From Oscillatoria sp. HE19RPO (GTDB lineage Bacteria > Cyanobacteriota > Cyanobacteriia > Cyanobacteriales > Laspinemataceae): a stretch of 34,638 nt of DNA. Shown piece after piece: positions 8,743 to 16,969 of the stretch (positions within the stretch are counted from its first letter, which is position 1; each line of letters starts with the position of its first letter). Location: assembly GCF_024220515.1 (NCBI RefSeq), contig NZ_JAMXOT010000189.1, positions 1-34,638 of the forward strand. The letters are read 5' to 3'. The position numbers were made by a program, and so were the translations under genes. The notes under the pieces are model-generated. The model worked only from the letters and a program-made list of their open reading frames with translations. It made no database searches and was not told the DNA's origin.

Positions 8743-8943
8743 CTACATGACTTTCCATTGCTGGCGCAGTAAAGAAACAAAAGTATTGTATCCTTGAGAG
8801 TTTCCGGGGGAGTCGGGAATAAAATATTGGGGGAATTCTTTGTAACAGCGCCATTGTTCATGGGGTTTCATCCGTAAATATAAGACTCGCCCCATTGTAC
8901 CATCGGGTTTCCATGTCATTTGGCCTTGGTTAGGTAAGGACAT
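8743..8943 (-). CDS. small conserved-looking protein, unknown function
   Basis: A 66-residue, soluble, aromatic-rich protein beginning MSLPNQGQMTWKPDGTMGR and ending LLRQQWKVM. Three points support it as real: a clean GGAG eight bases before the ATG, its own shared terminator just after the stop, and a composition unlike the overlapping frames. I recognise no domain. It is convergent with the tubulin-like gene and divergent from the third Uma2 gene, so it is probably transcribed alone. Confidence 0.6.
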   Translation of the reverse strand: MSLPNQGQMTWKPDGTMGRVLYLRMKPHEQWRCYKEFPQYFIPDSPGNSQGYNTFVSLLRQQWKVM

Positions 8944-9145
8944 AATTTTTTCTCCATTTCTATTGAAAAATCGAGATTTATGCGGGTCTATTATGGCAAG
9001 TTTTAGTCATAAATTTGTGACTATCACTACCATTTTTACCCTAAAAAGAGGTTATTTTTTCGACTGAACAGCGGATATTGATGTTCCCATTTTAGCCGAT
9101 CGCCCATTTCCGTCAATCCTCAAGCCAGACAACTGCGGTACAATA

Positions 9146-9160
9146 CCTGTAGACCTATTG
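9146..9160 (+). promoter_or_regulatory. Uma2 upstream element (variant)
   Basis: CCTGTAGACCTATTG, 28 bases before the ATG at 9174, is a shortened variant of the elements at 3634 and 4479. The conserved parts are CCTGTA at the left and ATTG at the right. Confidence 0.35.
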
Positions 9161-9173
9161 TTTTTGGAATGTG

Positions 9174-9755
9174 ATGATGATTCCTACGGCTAAACGGTTT
9201 ACGATTCAGGAATATCACCGACTCACGGAATTGGGCTTTTTCCAGGAGGGCGATCGCGTTGAACTGATTCAAGGGGAAATTCTTCAAATGGCAGCTAAAG
9301 GGACCGCACATACCACGGTTACGAAACGGTTACTCAGAGCATTCGGGCAACGGTTGGGAGAGCGTGCTACTATCCAAATTCAAGATCCTTTATTTCTCGC
9401 ACCCAATAGTGAACCCGAACCAGATATTGCCCTGGTGAAAAATCGTGCCGATGACTATTTATCGGGACATCCCACCCCAGAGGATGTCATCCTGGTGATT
9501 GAAATTGCTGATTCTTCTTTACGTTACGATCGCGAGGTGAAATTGCCGCTGTATGCCAAGTCAGGGATTGCTGACTATTGGATTTTTAATTTAGTGAACA
9601 ATACCCTGGAATGCTACAGCGAACCCTATCAGGATAATCGGGAAAGTTTTGGCTATCGTCAGCGTCGAATTGTTTTACCCAATGAACAGGTTCCTTTGCC
9701 TGGGTTTTCAGATATATTATTGGATTTAGCTGAAATATTTCCCCCTCAAAGTTAG
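9174..9755 (+). CDS. Uma2 family (DUF820) predicted PD-(D/E)XK nuclease
   Basis: A 193-residue, complete Uma2 protein: FTIQEYHRLTELGFF, DRVELIQGEIL, then EPEPDIALV (putative catalytic Asp), VILVIEIADSSLRYDREVK (Glu and Lys of the core) and IADYWIFNL. This is the canonical, most widespread subtype, unlike the two divergent Uma2 proteins upstream. Three possible starts follow each other (GTG 9171, ATG 9174, ATG 9177); GGA at 9166-9168 favours one of the ATGs. The last 17 codons and the stop are the first unit of a 126-bp tandem duplication that continues three more times downstream, so the gene end has been copied but the reading frame is intact. Confidence 0.92.
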   Translation: MMIPTAKRFTIQEYHRLTELGFFQEGDRVELIQGEILQMAAKGTAHTTVTKRLLRAFGQRLGERATIQIQDPLFLAPNSEPEPDIALVKNRADDYLSGHPTPEDVILVIEIADSSLRYDREVKLPLYAKSGIADYWIFNLVNNTLECYSEPYQDNRESFGYRQRRIVLPNEQVPLPGFSDILLDLAEIFPPQS

Positions 9756-10206
9756 GTTCAGAAATAATTTTGATAGACTAGCCTGCGGAGGCAGGCTTTG
9801 TCCGTATAGCCCCACCCTTTAGGGTGCGGGTTTTCAGATATATTATTGGATTTAGCTGAAATATTTCCCCCTCAAAGTTAGGTTAGAAAATGATTTTGAT
9901 AGACTAGCCTGCGGAGGCAGGCTTTGTCCGTATAGCCCCACCCTTTAGGGTGCGGGTTTTCAGATATATTATTGGATTTGGCTGAAATATTTCCCCCTCA
10001 AAGTTAGGTTAGAAAATGATTTTGATAGACTAGCCTGCGGAGGCAGGCTTTGTCCTGTGAGCCTCCACCCTTGAGGGTGCGGGTTTTCAGATATATTATT
10101 GGATTTGGCTGAAATATTTCCCCCTCAAAGTTAGGTTAGAAAATAATTTTGATAGACTAGCCTGCGGAGGCAGGCTTTGTCCGTATAGCCCCACCCTTGA
10201 GGGTGC
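9702..10206 (+). repeat. four tandem 126-127 bp units duplicating the uma2 3' end
   Basis: Units start at 9702, 9828, 9954 and 10081, each with GGGTTTTCAGATATATTATT. Every unit contains the last 17 codons plus stop of the Uma2 gene, a short spacer and the core of the dispersed palindromic repeat (AGCCTGCGGAGGCAGGCT, then CCCCACCC...GGGTGCGGG). Only the first unit is coding. The third unit has a variant core (CCTGTGAGCCTCCACCC). GGGTTTT occurs both inside the gene and at the end of the palindromic element, which would explain the duplication by slippage between these short matches. Confidence 0.95.
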
Positions 10207-10238
10207 GGGTTTTTATTTTGAATAACGGATTCCGTATT
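10207..10238 (+). repeat. right end of MITE-like repeat after the array
   Basis: The last array unit runs into TTTTTATTTTGAATAACGGATTCCGTATTA. ACGGATTCCGTAT is the right-end motif of the dispersed element, so the array grew from one element that once sat just after the Uma2 gene. It touches the stop codon of malQ. Confidence 0.6.
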
Positions 10239-11754
10239 ATTCGGGAAGCCGTTGATAAGTTTCAGTTAATCTTTTCAGGCGACTGCGAAGTTCCAAAGAT
10301 AAATCTTCCGGTTTGTAACGCCAGGACCAATTCCCTTCCGGTTTACCTGGTGCATTCATGCGCGCGTCGTTGCCTAATCCTAAAACATCTTGGAGTTGAG
10401 CAATAGATTGATTGGCGATCGTACTCCATCCTAAGCGGATTAATTCCCAATGGATTTCCGATTCTGCGGATTGCGGTTTATCTAAATACCGCCAGAGTTT
10501 TTCTTTAGCTTCTGCGGGCAGTTGTTGATACCATCCTACGGTGGTATCATTGTCATGGGTTCCTGGATAAACTACAAAGTTTTGATTTTTGTAGTTATGA
10601 GGGAGAAAATGCAGTTCTGGATGAGACTCAAAGGCAAATTGTAAAATTTTCATGCCAGGAAAATCGAAATGCTCTCGCAGTGCATCCACTTCTGGAGTAA
10701 TCAGCCCCAAATCTTCGGCAATGATGGGTAATTTGCCTAATTTATGACCAATCACTTCAAAAAACTCTATTCCCGGTCCTTTTAACCATTGTCCATTTTT
10801 GGCCGTTTTTTCTCCTTTGGGAACAGCCCAAAATGCTTCAAATCCGCGAAAATGGTCAATTCGCAATAAGTTTACGGCATCAAATGTGGTTCTAAAGCGT
10901 TCAACCCACCACTCGAATTCAGTCTCTTTTAATTTCTCCCAATTATAAACGGGATTTCCCCAAAGCTGCCCGGTTTCCGGGGCGAAATAATCTGGCGGAA
11001 CTCCTGCCATTAGGGAGGTTTCTCCGGTTTCTTCGTCTAAATAAAATAGGTCAGAATTTGCCCAGACATCGGCGCTATCATGGGCGACATAAATGGGAAT
11101 ATCTCCGACAATTTGCACATTTTTGTCGTTGGCATACTGTTTTAAGGCTTGCCATTGTTGGTCAAATTCAAATTGCAAAAATTTATAAAAACTAATGCGA
11201 CTGCTAAGTTCTTTGCGGACGGTTTCTAGGGCTTTGGGTTGGTGTTTTCGGACTTCTAGGGGTTCCCAGGAGTTCCAGGCAGCGCTGTGATGTTTCTCTT
11301 TGAGGGCCATGAATAAGGCATAGTCCTCAATCCAATAGGCGGTGCGATCGCAAAATTTTTCAAGTTGCTGATGCTGTTCATCCGTGGCGTTGGTCTGAAA
11401 ATTTTGGTAAGCGGTTTTCAACCATTTCATCTTAACCGGAATGACCTTTTCAAAGTCAACGTAACCCTTGGGGAAATCAGGAATTTGGGCTAAATCTTTT
11501 TCAGAAAGCAAACCTTTTTTTTGCAGATGTTCTGGACAAATCAACATCGGATTTCCGGCAAAAGCGGAATAGGACATATAGGGGGAATTGCCATATCCCG
11601 TTGGACTGAGGGGTAAAACTTGCCAGAGTTGTTGTCCGCTTTCGGCGAGAAAGTCAACAAACTGATACGCTTCAGACCCAAAGTCTCCGATGCCATATCG
11701 ACTGGGAAAGGAGGTGGGATGTAATAAAATACCGCTGCTTCTAGGAAAAGACAT
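10237..11754 (-). CDS. malQ: 4-alpha-glucanotransferase (amylomaltase, GH77)
   Basis: A 505-residue, full-length GH77 enzyme that transfers maltodextrin chains between glucans in cytoplasmic glycogen/maltodextrin metabolism. The N-terminus RSSGILLHPTSFPSRYGIGD is the family signature. The three catalytic residues are visible: nucleophile Asp300 in LLRIDHFRG, acid/base Glu347 in IAEDLGL, and Asp401 in PGTHDNDT. GDIPIYVAHDSADVW and WAVPKGEKTAKNGQW are further conserved parts. The start is set by the conserved N-terminus although no clear ribosome-binding site precedes it. It is a single gene, convergent with the Uma2 repeat array and divergent from the decarboxylase-like gene. Confidence 0.97.
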   Translation of the reverse strand: MSFPRSSGILLHPTSFPSRYGIGDFGSEAYQFVDFLAESGQQLWQVLPLSPTGYGNSPYMSYSAFAGNPMLICPEHLQKKGLLSEKDLAQIPDFPKGYVDFEKVIPVKMKWLKTAYQNFQTNATDEQHQQLEKFCDRTAYWIEDYALFMALKEKHHSAAWNSWEPLEVRKHQPKALETVRKELSSRISFYKFLQFEFDQQWQALKQYANDKNVQIVGDIPIYVAHDSADVWANSDLFYLDEETGETSLMAGVPPDYFAPETGQLWGNPVYNWEKLKETEFEWWVERFRTTFDAVNLLRIDHFRGFEAFWAVPKGEKTAKNGQWLKGPGIEFFEVIGHKLGKLPIIAEDLGLITPEVDALREHFDFPGMKILQFAFESHPELHFLPHNYKNQNFVVYPGTHDNDTTVGWYQQLPAEAKEKLWRYLDKPQSAESEIHWELIRLGWSTIANQSIAQLQDVLGLGNDARMNAPGKPEGNWSWRYKPEDLSLELRSRLKRLTETYQRLPE

Positions 11755-12104
11755 GATTATACCAAAATCTAGGTTTAAAGGAGTGTTTTTAGAATCGATA
11801 CACCCTATAAAAATACTGAATTTTATAGGATTTTACGAAGGGCATACTAAATCAGGATACTCTATAAACAAACTTTAAAGGATTTTGAGTCAGAGGAATC
11901 TATCTCGGGGATGATTTTAACTAAAGTTAAAGAAGAAATGAGTCAGGGGGAATGGATTTGCACCGGAGGCGATCGCCTGAATCGGACTCAGAAAGTTGAC
12001 TCAATTATATCGATAGATAGAGACGCCTTGGGGGGAAACTGTGCTAAAGTAAATCGGAACTGGATTGAGCCGATTTGTCGAGCCTCATCATTGGAGAAAT
12101 ACTC
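11755..12104. other. intergenic region between divergent genes
   Basis: About 350 bases that must hold the promoters of malQ and of the acetoacetate decarboxylase-like gene. It is AT-rich near malQ, with a repeated CTATAAA theme (for example around 11803 and 11860). The open frames here lack coding character. I see no RNA gene and no clear regulator site. Confidence 0.4.
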
Positions 12105-12767
12105 ATGCCTTACCCCTGTGCACCTTGGACACTTAAAGGCCGTGCCGTGCAAACTCTCCATCCCATTGATACCCGTCGCGTGCGATCGCTGGTTCCCTCA
12201 GATTTGGCGATTGTAGAGATTTTCCCGGGAAAAACTGTGGGTGGGGTTTATTGTGCTAAATATGGGTCAGGGTCAACCTTATTATATAATGAATTAATTG
12301 TAGTTTCTGGATTAGTCCGCCACCGGATGCAGTTTGGGGCGTGGATTTCTCACATTTATGTGGACCATCCTGATTCGGTGGCAGGGGGGCGAGAAATTTG
12401 GGGATTGCCGAAAGAATTAGCTGAATTTACTTGGGAAAAAGACGATCGCGATCGCGTGATGGTTCGACAAGGCGATCGCCTGCTTTGTAGTCTCGATTTT
12501 AGCCTCAAAACATTCCGGTTTCCCATCCCCTTTGCCTTTCCCAGCTTTAGCACTTTGGGGTCAAATTTACTCTTATTTCCCGGGGAATTAACCTCTCATA
12601 TTGGGTTAGTTGATAGCAGATTGGTGGTTCCCCCGGAGAGTCCTTTTTCGATGTTAAACTTGTCAAACCCTTGGCTGACTTTTTCTTGTGAAGACTTACG
12701 ATTGGTTGCCGGTGCGCCAAAAGTGGTCCAGGAAAGGGTGACTACCAGCCCTTATGCTCCAGCATAA
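12105..12767 (+). CDS. acetoacetate decarboxylase family protein
   Basis: A 220-residue protein of the ADC fold (begins PYPCAPWTLKGRAVQTL). AGGREIWGLPKELAEF around Lys103 corresponds to the segment that carries the Schiff-base lysine in clostridial acetoacetate decarboxylase. There the lysine is followed by a second Lys; here it is followed by Glu104, so decarboxylation of acetoacetate should not be assumed. Many family members have other activities on keto acids or aldehydes. I chose the ATG at 12105 because GGAG lies eight bases before it; the frame is open 30 bases further up. The stop codon is the first base group of a 33-bp hairpin array that separates this gene from the convergent flotillin gene. 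Confidence 0.85.
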   Translation: MPYPCAPWTLKGRAVQTLHPIDTRRVRSLVPSDLAIVEIFPGKTVGGVYCAKYGSGSTLLYNELIVVSGLVRHRMQFGAWISHIYVDHPDSVAGGREIWGLPKELAEFTWEKDDRDRVMVRQGDRLLCSLDFSLKTFRFPIPFAFPSFSTLGSNLLLFPGELTSHIGLVDSRLVVPPESPFSMLNLSNPWLTFSCEDLRLVAGAPKVVQERVTTSPYAPA

Positions 12768-12972
12768 CGACTGAAGTCGTTACTACGAACATGAAGAGAA
12801 CGACTGAAGTCGTTACTACGAACATGAAGAGAACGACTGAAGTCGTTACTACGAACATGAAGAGAACGACTGAAGTCGTTACTACGAACATGAAGAGAAC
12901 GACTGAAGTCGGGACGTTGAACCCGGGAGACTGAACTTTTTCTCCCTGTTTGTAGTAACGACTTCAGTCGTT
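12766..12972. repeat. 33-bp tandem hairpin array plus inverted copy
   Basis: Units start at 12766, 12799, 12832, 12865 and 12898 (last one partial). Each carries the palindrome AACGACTGAAGTCGTT followed by ACTACGAACATGAAGAG. An inverted 21-base copy, GTAGTAACGACTTCAGTCGT plus T, sits at 12952-12972, so the ends can also fold on each other. Located exactly between convergent genes, it probably acts as a multi-hairpin terminator for both strands. The first unit overlaps the stop codon of the decarboxylase-like gene. Confidence 0.95.
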
Positions 12973-12995
12973 TCTTATCTGCTTACTCTTTCCAA

Positions 12996-14594
12996 TTACT
13001 TGGCGATCCAAACTTCAATCATTCCGACGGGAACATGAATGCTGGGATGGTCGAATACGGCTCGCACTGCTTCCGTTCCTCCGAGTTCCTTCAAGCGTTG
13101 TAACTGTTTTTTCAGCTTAGGATTGAAATTAATATGTTGCTCGATCGCCCGTTCGGCAACGGCTGAAGAAGGATTTCCCTGAGCGAGGTTTTCCAAAAAT
13201 GCCTGCACTTCAGCATATAACGCATTCACCGGACTCACCGCTTGTTTTGTTGTTGTCGTCTTGGTTCCGGGAATTTTTTGTGCGACGGGTGCGGCTGTGG
13301 AGAGGATGGGTGTATCCGGCAACTTGGGAGGATTAGAGGAAGTAAACTCTTGCACCTCTGTTCTGTCACCGGACCCGAAATTTCGCACAACTCCGGCCAC
13401 ATCTACCCCGGTACTTGCGCGCAACTGTTCCAAAAAGGATGCCATTTTCGCCGCAGTATTGCCGTTTGTGGTATCGATGGAAGTCAAAGTGTGAATTCTC
13501 ACATCGGGTACGGTAGACACCATTGTTTTGAGCAGGGGTTCCAGTTTTTGCAATAGGAAAATCTCGCGCGCTGCGGGTCCGGCAGCTTTCCAGGATTCCG
13601 CAAGACGTTTTGTCCCCATTGCTTGTGCTCTGCCGTCTTCAATGATTTCCGATGCTTTCCCTTTCGCTTCGGCGATCGCCCGCTTACATTGTGCCTCAGC
13701 CGGTGCGACTACATCCGCTTGTAATTGTTGCTCCACTTGCTTAATCCGCTCGGTTTGCACGGCGACATCTGCCTGAGTCCGTGCCACTTCTGAGCCAATC
13801 TCTGCTTCAGCTTCAGCCACTAATGCCGCTCGAATTGTCTTCGCATCTTGAATGCGGCGATTGGCTTCGGCGCGAGTGATCTCGACTTGGCTGGCAACTC
13901 GCTTGATCGAGGTACTTTGGTCATTTTCTGCGGCGCGAATCAAAGACTGGGCCTTGGCTCTAGCTTCTGCAATCCGAGCATCCCGGACCAGTTCCGCTCG
14001 TTGTTTCCGTCCGATGGAATCCAAGTATCGCACATCATCGGAGATATTTTGGATTTGCAGGTTATCCAAGACTAAGCCTAACTTTTCTAAATCGTCCTCG
14101 GCTTCTTCTAGCAAGCTTTTGGCAAAGGCGATTTTATCTTCATTAATCTGTTCTGGAGTTAAAGAAGCTAGGACGCCGCGCAAGTTTCCCTCTAGGGTTT
14201 CTTGAGCGATTTTCTCGATTTCTTTACGGGTTTTGCCGAGTAACCGCTCGATCGCATTGTGGATTGTCGGTTCAGTTCCGGCAATTTTTATATTTGCCAC
14301 CCCTTCTACTTTGAGAGGAATGCCGCCTTTAGAGTAGGCATTGGTCACCCGCAGTTCGATGATCATGTTGGTGAGATCCATGCGGTAGGCACGTTCTAAC
14401 AAGGGGAGACGAATGCTGCTTCCCCCTTTGACCAAGCGGTATCCCGCCGTGCGATGATCATCCAGGGGACGTGCACTCCCGGCAAAAATCAGCACTTCAC
14501 TGGGTTGACAGATGTAATACAGATTGTTGATAACCAGTGCACCTGCGCCACCGGCTGCACCTAAAATCGCCAGTAATCCTAGAATAACTTCCAT
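12996..14594 (-). CDS. flotillin-like SPFH protein with extra C-terminal domain
   Basis: A 532-residue membrane protein. An N-terminal membrane segment (about residues 3-25) leads into an SPFH/band 7 domain (about 28-205) with the flotillin-typical ETLEGNLRGVLASLTPEQI, then a long Ala/Glu-rich coiled coil (about 205-330) and the RLAESWKAAGPAAREIFLLQ oligomerisation region. Unlike plain flotillins it continues for about 150 residues: a Pro/Thr-rich linker, then a compact helical module (from ALYAEVQAFLENLA to HPSIHVPVGMIEVW). This tail is absent from the neighbouring paralogue. AGGAG six bases before the ATG fixes the start. It is the last gene of an NfeD-flotillin-flotillin cluster, expected to scaffold membrane microdomains. 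Confidence 0.88.
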   Translation of the reverse strand: MEVILGLLAILGAAGGAGALVINNLYYICQPSEVLIFAGSARPLDDHRTAGYRLVKGGSSIRLPLLERAYRMDLTNMIIELRVTNAYSKGGIPLKVEGVANIKIAGTEPTIHNAIERLLGKTRKEIEKIAQETLEGNLRGVLASLTPEQINEDKIAFAKSLLEEAEDDLEKLGLVLDNLQIQNISDDVRYLDSIGRKQRAELVRDARIAEARAKAQSLIRAAENDQSTSIKRVASQVEITRAEANRRIQDAKTIRAALVAEAEAEIGSEVARTQADVAVQTERIKQVEQQLQADVVAPAEAQCKRAIAEAKGKASEIIEDGRAQAMGTKRLAESWKAAGPAAREIFLLQKLEPLLKTMVSTVPDVRIHTLTSIDTTNGNTAAKMASFLEQLRASTGVDVAGVVRNFGSGDRTEVQEFTSSNPPKLPDTPILSTAAPVAQKIPGTKTTTTKQAVSPVNALYAEVQAFLENLAQGNPSSAVAERAIEQHINFNPKLKKQLQRLKELGGTEAVRAVFDHPSIHVPVGMIEVWIAK

Positions 14595-14725
14595 TTGAGT
14601 CTCCTAATGGGTCGTTTGTCGTTTGTCATTAGTTTTGGGGAGGGGATTGGAGGTAGAGTTAGGGAGGGTCAAGGGCACAATGGGTCAACACCCCCTCTTC
14701 TCCATCTTTTAATTCCGTAGGGGGT

Positions 14726-14769
14726 GGACCCCACCCTAACCCTCCCCTTGCCAAGGGGAGGGGACCGGA
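14726..14769 (+). repeat. 44-bp C/G-rich hairpin repeat, copy 1
   Basis: Starts GGACCCCACCCTAACC, centre CCCCTTGCCAAGGGG, ends GAGGGGACCGGA. It recurs at 22528-22571 (reversed) and 22812-22855. Here it sits between two flotillin genes and may modulate read-through. Confidence 0.9.
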
Positions 14770-14781
14770 AGTGTATTCTCA

Positions 14782-14835
14782 CTATCCTCCCCATCTCCCC
14801 TATCCTCCCCATCTCCCCTATCCTCCCCATCTCCC
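14782..14835 (+). repeat. three tandem 18-bp units
   Basis: CTATCCTCCCCATCTCCC repeated three times without change, just beyond the stop codon of the upstream flotillin gene. It is a strongly strand-biased pyrimidine run. Confidence 0.9.
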
Positions 14836-14836
14836 T

Positions 14837-16270
14837 CTACACTCTCTCTACAGCAGATACTTCCGCTTTGTCTCCATTGCTGCGGTTCAGGGTGCCGATG
14901 ACGTCGATGCCGAGGGTGCGATCGACGCGATCGAGGAATTGTCCGACGATTTCGGGGTAGGCATTGACTAAACTGGCGATGGATTTGCCGTCGCCGTTGT
15001 CAATCACATTGATCCGATCGATCTGGACGCGCTGGGTAATACTTGCCACCTCTCGCAGGACCATTTCAATCTGTTGGATTAAGAAGACTTCTGCGGCATC
15101 GGTGCCCGTTTCTCGCCAGATTTCGGTAAAGAGGTCGTTAACTTGTGCGGCAGCTTTGGCATTTTCCTCGAATCCGGCTGCTTCCCCGCGCGATCGCAAC
15201 TCTTGGGCTTGTCTTGCTGCTTCTGCGGGTAGGACTTCATCGGCTTCTAAACGGAGGCGTTCTAGGTCCGCACGGATACTTTGTAGCAGTTGTTCGGCCC
15301 GGGCTCTGGCTTCTTTGGCGGCAGCTTTGGTGCGTTCTTCTTCCGATCGCGCCTGTTGATCCAGTTCGGCTTTGATTTTCCGCAGTTCGTTATCTTTTTC
15401 CTCGATCGCCATGCGCGCCAGGGTTTTAGCGACTTCCGACTCTTGCTCAGTTTGCGCTTCAACTGCCTCCGCTTCAGCCAAGGCATTGGATTCGGCAATT
15501 TCCGCATCCCGGACGATCGCGGCAATTTGGCGGCGTCCGATGGAACTGAGGTAGTCTACATCATCGGAGACACTTTGAATTTTTAAGGTATCAATTTCTA
15601 ATCCCAGCCGTTGCAAATCATCCTGGACATCATCGGTAATTCGTTCCGCAAAGCGCAGGCGATCTTCGTTGAGTTCTTCTGGGGTTAAGGTGGCAACAAC
15701 CCCGCGCAAATTGCCTTCTAGGGTTTCTCGGGCGACGCGGACAATTTCCTTGCGATCGCGGTCCAAAAAGCGCTCGATCGCATTGCCGACAATTTCCGGA
15801 TTGCTGGAAATTTTGACATTGGCGATCGCTTGAATATTCAGCGGCGTTCCCCCTTTGGCATAAGCATTTTTCACTTCTACCGGCACCGGCATGGTGGTCA
15901 AATCCATGCGTTTAACCGTTTCCAAAATGGGGATACAAATGGTGCGATGGCGGGTGACTCGATAGCCTAATTCGTGACCTTCTTTAGTTTTCCGTTTCAA
16001 CCCGGATAAAATTAAAATTTCGTTGGGTTTACAAATACAGAGAATTTTATTTAAAATCCACAAAAATATCAGAAACCCAAAAATTGATAAACCAATCGTC
16101 CCGCCGACTGAAATTAATCGATCCGTCGTATTCGCTTGAGGAGTAGCGGGGAATGGATCGAGTTGAGCAATTTGGAGGGTGGAGACTTCCTCCTGGGGTT
16201 TTCGGGCGATCGCACCCCCAGATTCGCTGAAATTTGGAGTTTTCAATGAGGTGTGAAGAATCGGTTGCAT
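14837..16270 (-). CDS. flotillin-like SPFH protein
   Basis: A 477-residue flotillin-type protein: an unusual 50-residue soluble N-terminal extension, one membrane helix (about 52-73, ending in CICKPNEILIL), an SPFH domain (about 80-260) with ETLEGNLRGVVATLTPEEL, an Ala/Glu/Arg-rich coiled coil (about 265-385), and a conserved end (TDAAEVFLIQQIEMVLREVA). It is clearly related to the downstream protein at 12996-14594 over the SPFH core, so the two are paralogues and may form mixed oligomers. A purine-rich AAGGA lies ten bases before the ATG. The gap to the next gene (about 240 bases) is filled with repeats, so co-transcription is likely but not certain. Confidence 0.88.
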   Translation of the reverse strand: MQPILHTSLKTPNFSESGGAIARKPQEEVSTLQIAQLDPFPATPQANTTDRLISVGGTIGLSIFGFLIFLWILNKILCICKPNEILILSGLKRKTKEGHELGYRVTRHRTICIPILETVKRMDLTTMPVPVEVKNAYAKGGTPLNIQAIANVKISSNPEIVGNAIERFLDRDRKEIVRVARETLEGNLRGVVATLTPEELNEDRLRFAERITDDVQDDLQRLGLEIDTLKIQSVSDDVDYLSSIGRRQIAAIVRDAEIAESNALAEAEAVEAQTEQESEVAKTLARMAIEEKDNELRKIKAELDQQARSEEERTKAAAKEARARAEQLLQSIRADLERLRLEADEVLPAEAARQAQELRSRGEAAGFEENAKAAAQVNDLFTEIWRETGTDAAEVFLIQQIEMVLREVASITQRVQIDRINVIDNGDGKSIASLVNAYPEIVGQFLDRVDRTLGIDVIGTLNRSNGDKAEVSAVERV

Positions 16271-16363
16271 AGCGTTGGATTCCTTTCCAATTGAGTTATT
16301 GAGAGAGAAATGTTGGGTTTTTGAATGAACTTCTCGATGATTATGCCCCGTTTTTGGGAAGCA

Positions 16364-16969
16364 TTATCGGGAGTGGGTCAATTCGTTAGCCTCTTCTGAT
16401 ACCACCCAAAGACGATTATTTTTGAGACCCACAATCAAAACTCGGTCTCCTTTTCCTAATGATTTAGACTCGTCTGTAAAGGCCATAAATTCTACATTCG
16501 CGCCTTTGACGTTAACCCGGACCTTGCCTCTACTTTCGCAATTGAAAGGAAGGAGGACGATGGCAGGAAGACCTACTAAGTCACTAGAACGGGCGAGACT
16601 ATTGGCATGGCGTTGTCCGAGGCTTCTGAGAATAGAAACCATTGTACTGCCACAAAAGATACCCATTGCCCCGGCAATTCCAGCCATTTGTCCAGCAGGC
16701 ATTTCCGGGCGTAACCAATTTAGAACCAGTCCCGTTAATCCAAAAAAGCAACTGCCGAAGGTCCAAAACTTGAGACTAAACAACGGTAACTGAAAGAGTC
16801 GCTTCAGCCAATTTTTCCGTTTTAACCGATCCAGTTTTTGACTGGTTTCGGCAATTTCTAGGTCCGCATCAAAGGCTACCCCGAAATCTGCACCGTCGAG
16901 TCCTCCAATTGCGGCGAACAGGACGAAGATCCCGCCAATGCCGAAACAAAAAAGATAAATAGGCATCAT
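16364..16969 (-). CDS. NfeD-like membrane protein with OB-fold domain
   Basis: A 201-residue protein with an N-terminal membrane helix, two further helices in the middle (about 64-85 and 92-112) and a soluble C-terminal domain (about 130-195) ending in GKGDRVLIVGLKNNRLWVV, the typical last strands of the NfeD/YuaF OB-fold. NfeD-like proteins are the standard operon partners of flotillins, and this gene lies directly upstream of two flotillin genes on the same strand, which supports both calls. Two ATGs are adjacent (16969 and 16966); GAGG eight bases before the first supports it. The Ser-protease version of NfeD is not present: there is no protease domain. Confidence 0.8.
   Translation of the reverse strand: MMPIYLFCFGIGGIFVLFAAIGGLDGADFGVAFDADLEIAETSQKLDRLKRKNWLKRLFQLPLFSLKFWTFGSCFFGLTGLVLNWLRPEMPAGQMAGIAGAMGIFCGSTMVSILRSLGQRHANSLARSSDLVGLPAIVLLPFNCESRGKVRVNVKGANVEFMAFTDESKSLGKGDRVLIVGLKNNRLWVVSEEANELTHSR

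Noticed and set aside
8661-8861. A 66-codon minus-strand frame overlapping the small gene at 8743-8943.
   Set aside because: It runs through the terminator hairpin and has no ribosome-binding site, whereas the overlapping frame starting at 8943 has GGAG at good spacing.
11755-11766. A good extended -10 (TGGTATAAT) a few bases upstream of the malQ ATG on the minus strand, suggesting a leaderless transcript.
   Set aside because: A start about seven bases after this box would fall inside the first codons, and the conserved MalQ N-terminus requires the ATG at 11754. It is probably chance.
11911-12216. A 101-codon plus-strand frame before the decarboxylase-like gene.
   Set aside because: It overlaps the well-supported start at 12105 in another frame and has no family resemblance or biased composition.
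12766-12972. Regularly spaced repeats resembling a CRISPR array.
   Set aside because: The units are contiguous with no unique spacers; the 'spacer' part is identical in every unit, so it is a simple tandem repeat.
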